From: Immundisolibacter sp.
GTDB taxonomy: Bacteria; Pseudomonadota; Gammaproteobacteria; Immundisolibacterales; Immundisolibacteraceae
Assembly: GCF_041601295.1 (NCBI RefSeq)
Contig: NZ_JBFIII010000030.1
Coordinates: 1-30,016 of the forward strand
Direction: 5' to 3'
Length of the DNA: 30,016 nucleotides
The notes below the pieces were generated by a model, which did not search any database, was not told the origin of the DNA, and saw nothing but the letters and a program-made list of their open reading frames with translations. Below, piece after piece: positions 1 to 7,835 of the stretch (its first letter is position 1; the number at the start of each line of letters is the position of its first letter). The position numbers were made by a program, and so were the translations under genes.

Positions 1-1067
1 CTGGAGGCGTCGCCGGTCAGCATGCGTCCTGTCATATCTGCGGTCAGGGCCGCCATGTCGTACAGCCTGGACAACGCCTGACCGGCGCTGTCCAGGGGGC
101 CGTAACGTAAGCGGACGTAATAGTCGTCGAATTGCAGCGTTGGCACCTTCACGGCCAAACCGACGCGGCCGATGCGCTCACCGTTGGAATCGATCGCCTC
201 AGGGGTCACGATCAGGTCAATCTGGGTACTGCCCCGCAGCAGGCGCAGATCCAGCGGCTTGCCCGGACTGGCGCGGACCAGATCAACCCAACCCGACCAG
301 TCGACAAGCGCTTGGCCATTGGCGCTGAGGAGCACATCATCGACCTGTAGTCCGGCCCGAGCGGCCGCGCCGCCGCTGACTACGTCCCCAATGCGCGGTT
401 CGACCCGCGGCGTCCGCCAGGCAAGACCGATCCGGCGCATCACGTCCGGATCCTCTGCGTGGTAGTCCAGGCTCGACAGATCAAGCCGTCGCAGCCCTGT
501 GCCGCTTCCGGCAGGGGTGACCTCGACCGCCACCGTGTCGCCCGCCAGTGCCGCCGGGATCATTGCCAGGCTCACCTCTTCCCAGGTGCGTACCGGCCGC
601 CCCGCGATCGCGCGCAGTTCATCGCCAGCGACGAAGCCGGCCACGGCTGCCGGCGTAGCGGGCAGCACCTCGCCGACCAACGGGCGCTGGCCATAGATGC
701 CGATGACGAACATCAGCCAGTAAAACAGCCAGGCCAGCAGCAGATTGGCGACAGGACCGGCCGCCACAACACAGACGCGTGCCCACAGCGGTTGACGGTT
801 GAATGCCTGCTCTAAATGCTCGGGCGGAACCGTTCCCTCGGCTTCGTCGAGCATCTTGACGTAACCGCCAAGCGGCACCGCGGCAATCACGAATTCGGTG
901 CCATGGCGGTCGACCCGCCGCCACAGGGGTCGACCAAAGCCGACCGAAAATCGCAGCACCCTGACCCCGACGCGCCGCGCGGCCCAGAAGTGGCCGTACT
1001 CGTGCACGCTAACCAGCACCCCGATGGCGACCAGAAAGGCGCCCACTGACCACAGGAGGTTCAGCAT
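1..1067 (-). CDS. rseP: RseP site-2 zinc metalloprotease (3' end outside window)
   Basis: Intramembrane zinc protease of the S2P family. In gammaproteobacteria it makes the second cut of anti-sigma factor RseA in the sigma-E envelope stress response. About 355 residues are present, starting MLNLLWSVGAFLVAIG. The zinc-binding HExxH motif is HEYGH at residues 22-26, inside the first membrane segment. A second hydrophobic stretch lies near residues 98-125 (VCVVAAGPVANLLLAWLFYW). Two PDZ-like segments follow, with GDELRAIAGRPV and GLQVDDVLLSANGQ as the carboxylate-binding loop regions. The C-terminal LDG-type metal motif and last membrane helix would lie beyond the left edge. The ATG overlaps the dxr stop by one base (TGATG), so translation is probably coupled. 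The HEYGH motif and the position after dxr make the call firm. Confidence 0.95.
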   Translation of the reverse strand, partial: MLNLLWSVGAFLVAIGVLVSVHEYGHFWAARRVGVRVLRFSVGFGRPLWRRVDRHGTEFVIAAVPLGGYVKMLDEAEGTVPPEHLEQAFNRQPLWARVCVVAAGPVANLLLAWLFYWLMFVIGIYGQRPLVGEVLPATPAAVAGFVAGDELRAIAGRPVRTWEEVSLAMIPAALAGDTVAVEVTPAGSGTGLRRLDLSSLDYHAEDPDVMRRIGLAWRTPRVEPRIGDVVSGGAAARAGLQVDDVLLSANGQALVDWSGWVDLVRASPGKPLDLRLLRGSTQIDLIVTPEAIDSNGERIGRVGLAVKVPTLQFDDYYVRLRYGPLDSAGQALSRLYDMAALTADMTGRMLTGDAS

Positions 1068-2239
1068 CAGGCGTTGACCCGCGCGCCGGCCAGGCGCCGG
1101 GCGGCGGCGTCTGCGGCAAGCACCCTGTCCAGACTGTCTGCCGGCTCGCTGGGTAGCGTATCGAGCGTGCCGCGGACGATGTCAGCGATGCGGCCAAAGG
1201 CCAGTCGACCGTTCAGAAAGGCGTCGACCGCGACTTCGTTGGCGGCGTTCAGAACCGTGCTCGCCGTGCCGCCGCCGGCCAGTGCCTGGTAGGCAAGATC
1301 GAGGCATGGAAAGCGTGTCCGATCCGGCGCCTCGAAATCGAGCTGGCCGATACTGACAAGATCAAGCATTGTGGCGCCAGACGCCTGGCGCTGCGGCCAG
1401 GCCAGGGCATGGGCGATCGGTACCCGCATGTCCGCCGTCGCAAGCTGGGCCAGCACCGATCCGTCGTTGTACTCCACCAGCGAATGGACCACGCTTTGCG
1501 GGTGGACGACCACCTCAATGGCGGTGGCCGGCAGGTTGAATAACCAGGCGCTTTCGATCACTTCCAGTCCCTTGTTCATCAGCGTCGCGGAATCGACGGA
1601 GATCTTGCGCCCCATTACCCAGCGCGGGTGGGCGCAGGCTTGCCGGGGGGTGGCATTCGCCATCTGCGCCGCACTTACCCGCAGGAACGGTCCCCCCGAC
1701 GCGGTAAGCAACAATCGCCGCACACCGCGCTCGGCTGCCGGCTCGCCGCAGCGATAGGCGGGTAGACACTGAAACATGGCGTTCGTTTCACTGTCGATGG
1801 GGATCAGCGTGGCGCCGCCCTGGCGCACGGCTTCCATGAACAAGCCGCCGGCCATGACCAGGGCTTCCTTGTTGGCCAGTGCAAGCGTCTTGCCAGCGCC
1901 GGCAGCGGCAAGCGAGGACTCGAGCCCCGCGGCGCCGACGATGCCGGCAACCACCAGGTCCACCTCGGGGGCACACACGACCTGCTTCAGTGCCTCGCTT
2001 CCGGCGAGCACCCGGGTCGGACCATCGCGACCAAGGGCTGCTGCCAGTTGCGCGGCTGCCGCGGGCTCGGTAAGAACCGCCAGCGGTGGTCGGAACTGGC
2101 GGCAGATTTCCAGCATGCGTGCCACGTTGCGCCGCGCCGCGGCGACTTGCAGGCGATACCGGTCCGGGTGCAGTGCCATGATAGCCAGCGTGCTGTCACC
2201 AATGGAGCCGGTGGCGCCGAGCAGGGCGATACCACGCAT
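1067..2239 (-). CDS. dxr: 1-deoxy-D-xylulose 5-phosphate reductoisomerase
   Basis: Cytoplasmic NADPH-dependent enzyme that converts 1-deoxyxylulose 5-phosphate to 2-C-methylerythritol 4-phosphate, the committed step of the non-mevalonate isoprenoid pathway. The protein is 390 aa, normal for the family. It shows the Rossmann NADPH motif GATGSIGDST near the N-terminus, LANKEALVMAG, the catalytic-loop SETNAMFQC, LTASGGPF, the long conserved block around SVDSATLMNKGLEVIES, and NAANEVAV. The open frame runs further upstream, but the ATG at 2239 (MRGIALLGATGSIG) puts the Rossmann motif at the usual distance from the start and lies 5 bases after the cdsA stop. It shares one base with the rseP start. 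Its product feeds undecaprenyl diphosphate synthesis by UppS in the same operon. Confidence 0.96.
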   Translation of the reverse strand: MRGIALLGATGSIGDSTLAIMALHPDRYRLQVAAARRNVARMLEICRQFRPPLAVLTEPAAAAQLAAALGRDGPTRVLAGSEALKQVVCAPEVDLVVAGIVGAAGLESSLAAAGAGKTLALANKEALVMAGGLFMEAVRQGGATLIPIDSETNAMFQCLPAYRCGEPAAERGVRRLLLTASGGPFLRVSAAQMANATPRQACAHPRWVMGRKISVDSATLMNKGLEVIESAWLFNLPATAIEVVVHPQSVVHSLVEYNDGSVLAQLATADMRVPIAHALAWPQRQASGATMLDLVSIGQLDFEAPDRTRFPCLDLAYQALAGGGTASTVLNAANEVAVDAFLNGRLAFGRIADIVRGTLDTLPSEPADSLDRVLAADAAARRLAGARVNA

Positions 2240-2244
2240 ACGGT

Positions 2245-3051
2245 TCAGTCCCCCACCAGCAGGGGCGCAGCGAGTGCAAACAACGGCGCGGCGGCGAGCA
2301 GGGCATCGATGCGGTCGAGCACCCCGCCGTGCCCCGGCAGCACAGCGCCGCTGTCCTTGATGCCGGCGCGGCGCTTGAACAGGCTCTCGGCAAGGTCGCC
2401 GACCACCGACAGTGCGGCACAAAGGGTGGTCAGACCCATGAGGCCTATCAGGGCCGCTGTGTCGAGCCGGAACGCCAGCCCGGCGGCCAGACCAGTGAAC
2501 GCTGCCGCTACCAGGCCGCCGACGAGCCCCTCAACCGTTTTGCCGGGGCTTACCTGGGGACACAGCTTGCGCGAACCAAGACGGCGGCCGACCAGGTAAG
2601 CGGCGCTGTCGGCTGCCCACACCAGGGACAGACACACCAGCAGCAGTCCGCGGTGCCCTGCCGCCAAGCGGCTGAGCGCCAGCCAGGCTGGAACCACCGC
2701 TATCCCGATGATCAGGGCCTGTGCCAAAGGTCCGCCGAGCCAGGCTGGCAGCGACGGATAGCGCAGCACCAGCCCCAGAGCAAGCGCCCACCACAGCAAT
2801 GCGACCGCCAGCACCATCGCGCCCACAACAGTCGGCAGGAAATACAAAGCGAGCATGGTCGCGGCGAGAGTCGCCAGCAGTGGCCAGCGCCAGGCGCCCT
2901 CCAGCCCCGGACACATGCCCGCCCATTCCCACACGGCGACTAACGCGATGGCCGCGAACACCGCCAGGATCAAGACCGTGCTGCCCTGCCATAGCAGCAG
3001 CAGAACCAAACACAACAACAGGGCGGCGGTGAGAAGGCGCGATCTAGGCAC
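2245..3051 (-). CDS. cdsA: phosphatidate cytidylyltransferase
   Basis: Integral inner-membrane enzyme that makes CDP-diacylglycerol from phosphatidate and CTP, the branch-point precursor of all phospholipids. The protein is 268 aa and very hydrophobic, with about seven to eight membrane segments. The C-terminal family signature is clear: SLFKRRAGIKDSG followed by PGHGGVLDRIDALL, plus SPGKTVEGLVGG upstream. Start choice is open. An in-frame ATG at 3078 gives 9 more residues but has no purine-rich ribosome site and overlaps uppS by 35 bases. The GTG at 3051 yields MPRSRLLTAALLLCLVLLLL, which matches the usual short CdsA N-terminus (M-x-x-R-hydrophobic), and follows a GGCGGGA stretch; it overlaps uppS by 8 bases. 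I chose 3051. Confidence 0.93.
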   Translation of the reverse strand: MPRSRLLTAALLLCLVLLLLWQGSTVLILAVFAAIALVAVWEWAGMCPGLEGAWRWPLLATLAATMLALYFLPTVVGAMVLAVALLWWALALGLVLRYPSLPAWLGGPLAQALIIGIAVVPAWLALSRLAAGHRGLLLVCLSLVWAADSAAYLVGRRLGSRKLCPQVSPGKTVEGLVGGLVAAAFTGLAAGLAFRLDTAALIGLMGLTTLCAALSVVGDLAESLFKRRAGIKDSGAVLPGHGGVLDRIDALLAAAPLFALAAPLLVGD

Positions 3052-3793
3052 CAGTCCCGCCAATGCGTAGTTGTTCATCGGTGCGACCGAAGCGTCGTTC
3101 ACGGTTGGCAAACCAATCCAAGGCCAGATCCAGCGCGGCGGGGTCGAAGTCCGGCCACAGGGTGTCCGTAAAATAAAGCTCCGCATAGGCCAGATGCCAA
3201 AGCAGAAAATTGCTGATACGAAACTCACCCCCGGTGCGGATCAGCAGGTCTACCGGCGGCGCCTGGTCGAGGGCTAGCCAAGGCGTGAAGCTGGCTTCGT
3301 CGAGTGTTGCCGGGTCGAACTCACCGGCGGCGGTGGCGGCGACGATGCGCCGGGCGGCCTGCACAATGTCCCATCGCCCACCGTAGTTGGCCGCCACCGT
3401 AAGGCGCATGCCGTTGCAGTGGGCGCTGTCCGCCTCCACCCGCGCGATGGTCTTTTGCAAGCGAACCGGCAGGGCGGCGCGATCGCCAATGACCGTCAGG
3501 CGAACGTTGTTTTCCACCAGACGGTTTCCCTCGTCGCGCAGCGCGCGCACGAATAGCGCCATCAGCAACGACACCTCGTCCGCCGGCCGGCGCCAATTCT
3601 CGCTACTGAAGGCAAACAGCGTGAGGTTGGCCACGCCGCGCATGGCGGCCGCCTCGACGATCTCGCGCACCACACGGGCACCGGCACGGTGACCTGCTAC
3701 CCGCGGCAAGCGCCGCAGGCGCGCCCAGCGGCCATTGCCATCCATGACGATTGCGATGTGTTGCAGTGCGTGCGTGGCCGGGGGCGTGGTCAC
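3044..3793 (-). CDS. uppS: undecaprenyl diphosphate synthase (cis-prenyltransferase)
   Basis: Extends farnesyl diphosphate with eight isopentenyl units to C55 undecaprenyl diphosphate, the lipid carrier for peptidoglycan and surface polysaccharides. The protein is 249 aa. The cis-prenyltransferase landmarks are all present: HIAIVMDGNGRWA with the catalytic Asp at residue 18, the GHRAGA segment, LTLFAFSSENWRRP, and the substrate-binding RTGGEFRISNFLLW and AELYFTDTLWPDF blocks. The open frame extends upstream, but the GTG at 3793, 10 bases after the frr stop, gives the normal short lead into the HIAIVMDG motif. Its 3' end overlaps cdsA slightly. Function is certain; the exact start is likely but the ribosome site is weak. 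Confidence 0.95.
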   Translation of the reverse strand: MTTPPATHALQHIAIVMDGNGRWARLRRLPRVAGHRAGARVVREIVEAAAMRGVANLTLFAFSSENWRRPADEVSLLMALFVRALRDEGNRLVENNVRLTVIGDRAALPVRLQKTIARVEADSAHCNGMRLTVAANYGGRWDIVQAARRIVAATAAGEFDPATLDEASFTPWLALDQAPPVDLLIRTGGEFRISNFLLWHLAYAELYFTDTLWPDFDPAALDLALDWFANRERRFGRTDEQLRIGGTGA

Positions 3794-3803
3794 GGGGGGC
3801 GCA

Positions 3804-4361
3804 TCAGACGTCCAGCAGGTCGGCTTCTTTCGCCGCCAGCAGGGAGTCGGTCTCGGCCACGTAACGGTCAGTGAGCTTCTGTATTTCGGCTTCTCCGCGG
3901 GTCGCCTCGTCACTCGAGATCAGTTTTTCCTTCTCCAGTTCCTTGAGCGAGGCGTTGGCGTTGCGCCGAACGTTGCGCAGGGCGACCCGGCACGCTTCGC
4001 CTTCGGAGCGCACCACCCGGATCAGTTCCTTGCGCCGCTGCTCGGTCAATGCTGGCAACGGTACGCGAATCACCATGCCCGAAGTCGAAGGATTCAAGCC
4101 AAGGTCTGATTCGCGAATGGCTTTGTCGATCGCCGCCACGGAACTCTTGTCGAACGGCGCCACCAGCAAGGTACGGGCGTCCTCGGCATTCACGTTGGCT
4201 AACTGCCGTAGCGGTGTGTCCGCGCCATAGTAGCTGACGTGGATCTGGTCCAGCAGCGCCGGATGGGCGCGTCCAGCGCGGAGTTTTTTCAGTTCTTCCT
4301 GCAGTGCATGGAGGGTTTTGACCATGCGTTGCTCGGCATCTTTGTGAACGTCATCGATCAT
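3804..4361 (-). CDS. frr: ribosome recycling factor
   Basis: Splits the post-termination ribosome together with EF-G so that subunits can be reused. The protein is 185 aa, the standard length, with the usual tRNA-shaped two-domain pattern. The long helical N-terminal stretch includes LKKLRAGRAHPALLDQIHVSYYG, a beta-domain includes TPLRQLANVNAEDARTLLVAPFD, and the central signature SDLGLNPSTSGMVIRVPLPALTEQRRKEL is intact. The C-terminal helix carries RNVRRNANASLKELEKEK. The start is supported by GGAG eight bases before the ATG. It begins 2 bases after the pyrH stop, an order conserved across gammaproteobacteria. Confidence 0.97.
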   Translation of the reverse strand: MIDDVHKDAEQRMVKTLHALQEELKKLRAGRAHPALLDQIHVSYYGADTPLRQLANVNAEDARTLLVAPFDKSSVAAIDKAIRESDLGLNPSTSGMVIRVPLPALTEQRRKELIRVVRSEGEACRVALRNVRRNANASLKELEKEKLISSDEATRGEAEIQKLTDRYVAETDSLLAAKEADLLDV

Positions 4362-4363
4362 GT

Positions 4364-5110
4364 TTATCTCCCCGACCGGTCTGAGGCAGACGCTGACATC
4401 AATGTTCCGACCGCCTCACCCCGAACGATGCGCGCCAACGCGCCACGGCTATGCATGTCGAATACCCGCACCGGCAAGCCATGCTCGCGAGCCAGCACCA
4501 CGGCCGTGGCGTCCATCACGCCCAGATGCCGCTGCAGGACTTCATCGTAATCCAGCTGCTCATAGCGCGATGCGGTGGGATGCAACACCGGATCGGCATC
4601 GTAGACACCGTCTACTTTGGTCGATTTCAGCAGCAGCTGGGCGCCAATGTCGAGCGCACGCACGCAAGCCGCAGTATCGGTTGTGAAGTATGGATTACCA
4701 GTGCCACCGGCAAACAGAACCACCCGGCCCTTGGCAAGATGGGCCAATGCCTTGGCGCGAATGAACGGCTCTGCCACGCCGGTGACCGCCAGCGCGGACA
4801 TGACCCGCGCTGGCAGACCGGCGGTTTCGAGTGCTTCATGCAGGGCGAGTGCGTTCATGACCGTGGCAAGCATGCCGATGTAATCGGCAGTGGCCCGATC
4901 GGCACCGTCGGCCGCCGCCGGCAGGCCGCGAAACAGATTGCCGCCGCCGACCACCAAACCGACTTGCACCCCCGCTGCGAGCACCGGCCTGAGTTCTTCC
5001 GCCACGGCCTGCATGGCTGGCCTGTCGAAGCCATGCGGCTTGCCTCCGGCCAGCGCCTCGCCGCTCAGCTTGAGCAGGATGCGCTGGATCTTGGGCGCTG
5101 CCGCAGCCAT
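4364..5110 (-). CDS. pyrH: UMP kinase
   Basis: Hexameric bacterial UMP kinase of the amino-acid-kinase fold. It phosphorylates UMP to UDP for RNA, DNA and cell-wall sugar-nucleotide supply, and is activated by GTP and inhibited by UTP in characterised members. The protein is 248 aa. It shows the N-terminal ILLKLSGEALAG phosphate-binding segment, VGGGNLFRG, the UMP-contact region DYIGMLATVMNALAL, the FAGGTGNPYFTTDTAA block and KSTKVDGVYDADP near the ATP site. The alanine-rich first residues (MAAAAPK) are within normal variation. The gene starts 6 bases after the tsf stop and leads directly into frr. Confidence 0.97.
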   Translation of the reverse strand: MAAAAPKIQRILLKLSGEALAGGKPHGFDRPAMQAVAEELRPVLAAGVQVGLVVGGGNLFRGLPAAADGADRATADYIGMLATVMNALALHEALETAGLPARVMSALAVTGVAEPFIRAKALAHLAKGRVVLFAGGTGNPYFTTDTAACVRALDIGAQLLLKSTKVDGVYDADPVLHPTASRYEQLDYDEVLQRHLGVMDATAVVLAREHGLPVRVFDMHSRGALARIVRGEAVGTLMSASASDRSGR

Positions 5111-5116
5111 GGTCGA

Positions 5117-5992
5117 TCAGCTCCGGGCTTGTTTCATCACTTCGGCGACGAAGTCGTCGGCCTGCTTTTCTATGCCCTCGCCGACTTCCAGCCGGTCAAA
5201 GCCCAGCACGCGCGCGCCGCTGCGTTTGAGCAATTGCTCAATGGTGATATCCGGATCCTTCACGAACGGTTGTCCGAGCAGGGTGATCTCCGCGGCATAC
5301 TTGCGTATGCGCCCTTCGACCATCTTGGCGCGAATGTCTTCCGGCTTGCCGGACTCAGCCGCCTGCGCGTCGTAAATTTCCTTCTCCCGTGCCAGCACCT
5401 CGGCCGGGATTTGCTCGCTCGACACGCACAGGGGACGGCTGGCTGCCACGTGCATGGCCAGGTCGCGGGCCAACTCCAGGTCGCCGCCTTCGAGGTGCAC
5501 CAGCACACCAATCCGGGTTCCGTGAACGTAGCTGCCGATGACGCCGGTGCCGGCTTCACGACGCACGAAGCGGCGCACGCGCAGGTTCTCACCGATCTTG
5601 GCCACCAGCTGCTGCCGGGCTTCCTCCACGGTGCCGCCGTCCATGGCCAGCGTTGACAGGTGTTCCACATCGGACGGCGCCTCGCCGAGTACCAGCGCGC
5701 CGACGGCCCGGGCGAACGCCAGGAAACCAGCATCCTTGGCGACAAAGTCGGTTTCCGAATTCACTTCGGTCAGCGCGAGCGTGCGACTGTCCTCGCTCGC
5801 CGCCAGCACAATCACGCCGTCAGCGGCAGTGCGCCCGGCTTTCTTGTCGGCACGCGCGGCGCCGGCCTTGCGCATCAGGTCGATGGCCGCCTCAACGTCG
5901 CCGTTGGTTTCGGTCAGCGCCCGCTTACATTCCATCATGCCGAGCCCGGTGCGCTCGCGCATTTCCTTGACCAGTGCTGCTGATACGCTCAT
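5117..5992 (-). CDS. tsf: translation elongation factor Ts
   Basis: Guanine nucleotide exchange factor that recharges EF-Tu with GTP. The protein is 291 aa, close to E. coli EF-Ts (283). The N-terminal UBA-like domain begins MSVSAALVKEMRERTGLGMM and contains the conserved CKRAL and the exchange-active TDFVAKD segment (residues about 78-84). The core and coiled-coil part carries the conserved blocks ASEDSRTLALTEVNSETDF and LREKEIYDAQA-type sequence (here LAREKEIYDAQAAESGKP). The ATG at 5992 is chosen over an upstream in-frame start because GAGGA sits a few bases upstream and the protein then starts exactly at the conserved N-terminus. An intrinsic terminator lies between rpsB and this gene. 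Confidence 0.97.
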   Translation of the reverse strand: MSVSAALVKEMRERTGLGMMECKRALTETNGDVEAAIDLMRKAGAARADKKAGRTAADGVIVLAASEDSRTLALTEVNSETDFVAKDAGFLAFARAVGALVLGEAPSDVEHLSTLAMDGGTVEEARQQLVAKIGENLRVRRFVRREAGTGVIGSYVHGTRIGVLVHLEGGDLELARDLAMHVAASRPLCVSSEQIPAEVLAREKEIYDAQAAESGKPEDIRAKMVEGRIRKYAAEITLLGQPFVKDPDITIEQLLKRSGARVLGFDRLEVGEGIEKQADDFVAEVMKQARS

Positions 5993-6045
5993 ACGCTTAT
6001 CCTCGGTCGGGGTGCCGCGCCGCCCTATTCGCCGCGCACCCAAGC

Positions 6046-6074
6046 AAAAAAAGAGGGGTTGGACCCCTCTTTGG
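6046..6074 (-). terminator. intrinsic terminator / attenuator between rpsB and tsf
   Basis: Perfect 9-bp stem AAAGAGGGG (6050-6058) with CCCCTCTTT (6064-6072) and a 5-base loop. On the minus strand the 3' arm runs into a seven-T tract (T from 6052 down to 6046); on the plus strand no T tract follows. It therefore acts on transcripts coming from rpsB. Since tsf, pyrH and the rest of the operon lie downstream, it is probably a partial terminator that lowers tsf relative to rpsB rather than a full stop. Confidence 0.85.
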
Positions 6075-6112
6075 AAAATTATCGACGTGGCCTGCGGCAG
6101 CGCCGCGCCGTC

Positions 6113-6844
6113 TCAGCCAGCTTCGGCCACTTCGACGAACTCGTCACTGCCACCGGCAGCCTGCGCCGCGCGACCGTTCAGTATCGCTTCGGCCGCCTGG
6201 CCCAGGTACAGGTCAATGGCGCGGATGGAGTCGTCATTGCCCGGAATAATGTAATCAATCTGCTCCGGACGGTTATTGGTGTCCACCACCGCCACCACTG
6301 GAATGCCAAGCCGGTTGGCTTCCTCGACGGCGATGTGCTCGTAACCGGTATCGATAACGAACAGCGCGTCCGGCATGCCCTTGAGGTTGCGAATACCGCC
6401 CACGCTGCGCACCAGCTTGTCCCGCTCCTGATTCAGTTTCAGGATGTCGCGCTTGCTCAGGTCACCGACTTTGCCCAGCTCGATGCGGGTGTCCAGATCG
6501 ATCAGGCGATCCACGGATTTGCGCACGGTGCGGTAGTTGGTGAGCATGCCGCCCAGCCAGCGGTAGCTGACAAATGGCATGCTGCAGGAGCTTGCGTGCG
6601 TTTCGACCAGTTTGCGGGCCTGGCGCTTGGTGCCTACAAACAAAACGTTGCCGCCACGAGCCGCCACTTTGCCGAGGAAGTTCATCGCATCCTGCAACAT
6701 AGGCAAGCTATGCTCAAGGTCGATGATATGGATGTTCTGGCGTACTCCGTATATATACGGCGCCATGGCCGGCGACCAGTAGCGGGTCTGATGACCGAAA
6801 TGGACACCCGCGTCCAAAAGGTCACGCATGGAAACTCCACCCAT
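6113..6844 (-). CDS. rpsB: 30S ribosomal protein S2
   Basis: Structural protein of the small ribosomal subunit, near the S1 docking site. The protein is 243 aa, close to E. coli S2 (241). It begins MGGVSMRDLLDAGVHFGHQT, aligning with the E. coli-type MATVSMRDML start, which fixes the ATG at 6844 rather than the longer open frame. Conserved blocks include RYWSPAMAPYIYGVRQNIHIIDL, LFVGTKRQA, RWLGGMLTNYRTVRKSV, LPDALFVID-type sequence (MPDALFVIDTGYE) and NRLGIPVVAVVDTNNRPEQIDYIIPGNDD. The C-terminal tail is short, acidic and alanine-rich. First gene of the operon; in E. coli its leader mediates autoregulation by S2. Confidence 0.97.
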   Translation of the reverse strand: MGGVSMRDLLDAGVHFGHQTRYWSPAMAPYIYGVRQNIHIIDLEHSLPMLQDAMNFLGKVAARGGNVLFVGTKRQARKLVETHASSCSMPFVSYRWLGGMLTNYRTVRKSVDRLIDLDTRIELGKVGDLSKRDILKLNQERDKLVRSVGGIRNLKGMPDALFVIDTGYEHIAVEEANRLGIPVVAVVDTNNRPEQIDYIIPGNDDSIRAIDLYLGQAAEAILNGRAAQAAGGSDEFVEVAEAG

Positions 6845-6870
6845 AAGACAACATGCTCCAACGCAGCGTG

Positions 6871-6891
6871 TTTTGCCGGCGTGCGGCAAAA
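6871..6891 (-). promoter_or_regulatory. hairpin in the rpsB 5' leader
   Basis: Perfect 8-bp inverted repeat TTTTGCCG (6871-6878) / CGGCAAAA (6884-6891) with a 5-base loop, lying between the predicted promoter and the rpsB start. No T tract follows on either strand, so it is not a terminator. In E. coli the rpsB leader is the target of S2 autoregulation; whether this stem serves the same purpose here is inference. Confidence 0.45.
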
Positions 6892-6925
6892 GATTATCGA
6901 CCGGGACCCGGCGTTAAGGGCGCGA

Positions 6926-6954
6926 TTTATAGCACCGTTCGGCGGGTGTCACAA
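6926..6954 (-). promoter_or_regulatory. sigma70-type promoter of the rpsB operon
   Basis: On the minus strand: -35 box TTGTGA (6954-6949, 4 of 6 consensus), a 17-base spacer, then -10 box TATAAA (6931-6926, 5 of 6). Transcription would start near 6919, giving a leader of about 75 bases that contains the hairpin at 6871-6891. It is the best promoter match I saw by eye in the window, as expected for a ribosomal operon. Confidence 0.7.
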
Positions 6955-6963
6955 TCGCTCGTA

Positions 6964-6993
6964 TTTACCGCCCTTGGCGTCGGCTGCTACATT
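6964..6993 (+). promoter_or_regulatory. possible promoter for map-glnD
   Basis: TTTACC (6964-6969), an 18-base spacer and TACATT (6988-6993), each 4 of 6 to sigma70 consensus, in the divergent interval between rpsB and map. A weak match, listed because map must have its own promoter in this interval. Confidence 0.3.
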
Positions 6994-7064
6994 TCCACGC
7001 CTTTACCCCGCTTTTATCCCTATCCCGCTGCCGCTTCCCCACCCTGGCGGCAAGTTGCAGGCAC

Positions 7065-7835
7065 ATGACCGTTTCCATAAAAAGCCCCGAAGAGATTGCT
7101 GTGATGCGCAGTGCTGGCCGCCAGGCGGCCGAACTGCTCGAAATGATTGGCGAGCACGTGCGTCCCGGTGTGACCACCGACGAGTTGAACGACCTGTGCG
7201 AGCGGTACACCACACAGGTGCTGGGCTGTCGCTCGGCGCCGCTGGGCTATCACGGCTTCCCCAAGTCCATCTGTACCTCAGTCAATCATGTCGTCTGTCA
7301 TGGCATTCCCAACGACAAGCCGCTCAGGAAGGGCGACATCGTTAACATTGACGTCACGGTCATCAAGGACGACTTTCACGGCGATACCAGCGCCATGTTC
7401 AGCGTCGGTACGCCGTCGGTGCTGGCACGCCGCCTGTCCGAGACCTGTTACGAGGCGCTGTGGGTCGGCATTCGCATGGTCGGTCCGGGTGTCCGGTTGG
7501 GCGATATCGGCCACGCCATCCAGACCTATGCCGAGGCCCGCAACTATTCGGTCGTGCGCGAGTACTGCGGCCACGGAATCGGGCGTGAGTTCCACGAAGA
7601 ACCACAAGTACTGCATTACGGTATCCCCGGTACCGGCCTGACGTTGGAGCCTGGCATGGTGTTCACCATCGAGCCGATGCTCAACGCCGGCAAGCGTCAC
7701 GTGAAGCTGCTGGCCGACGGCTGGACGGTGGTGACCAAGGACCATAGTCTTTCGGCGCAGTGGGAACACATGTTGGTGGTAACCGATACCGGCGTTGAAG
7801 TGCTGACCCTGCGGGCGGACGAGAAGCAGCCGTGA
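7065..7835 (+). CDS. map: methionine aminopeptidase, type I
   Basis: Cytosolic metalloprotease that removes the initiator methionine from nascent proteins. The protein is 256 aa, the usual length for type Ia. The pita-bread fold metal ligands are visible: the two Asp in IDVTVIKDDFHGDTSAMF, His in GHGIGREFHEEP, Glu in FTIEPML and Glu in AQWEHML. The substrate-pocket segment GYHGFPKSICTSVNHVVCHGIP is also typical. It is divergent from rpsB, as in many gammaproteobacteria. Its TGA shares four bases with the GTG start of glnD (GTGA), so the two are likely co-translated. Confidence 0.97.
   Translation: MTVSIKSPEEIAVMRSAGRQAAELLEMIGEHVRPGVTTDELNDLCERYTTQVLGCRSAPLGYHGFPKSICTSVNHVVCHGIPNDKPLRKGDIVNIDVTVIKDDFHGDTSAMFSVGTPSVLARRLSETCYEALWVGIRMVGPGVRLGDIGHAIQTYAEARNYSVVREYCGHGIGREFHEEPQVLHYGIPGTGLTLEPGMVFTIEPMLNAGKRHVKLLADGWTVVTKDHSLSAQWEHMLVVTDTGVEVLTLRADEKQP

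Noticed and set aside
4451..5656. 401-codon plus-strand frame across pyrH and tsf
   Set aside because: Antisense to two certain genes; the product lacks domain features and spans the gene junction.
6059..7345. 428-codon plus-strand frame across rpsB, its promoter and map
   Set aside because: It crosses a promoter region, is antisense to rpsB, and is out of frame with map.
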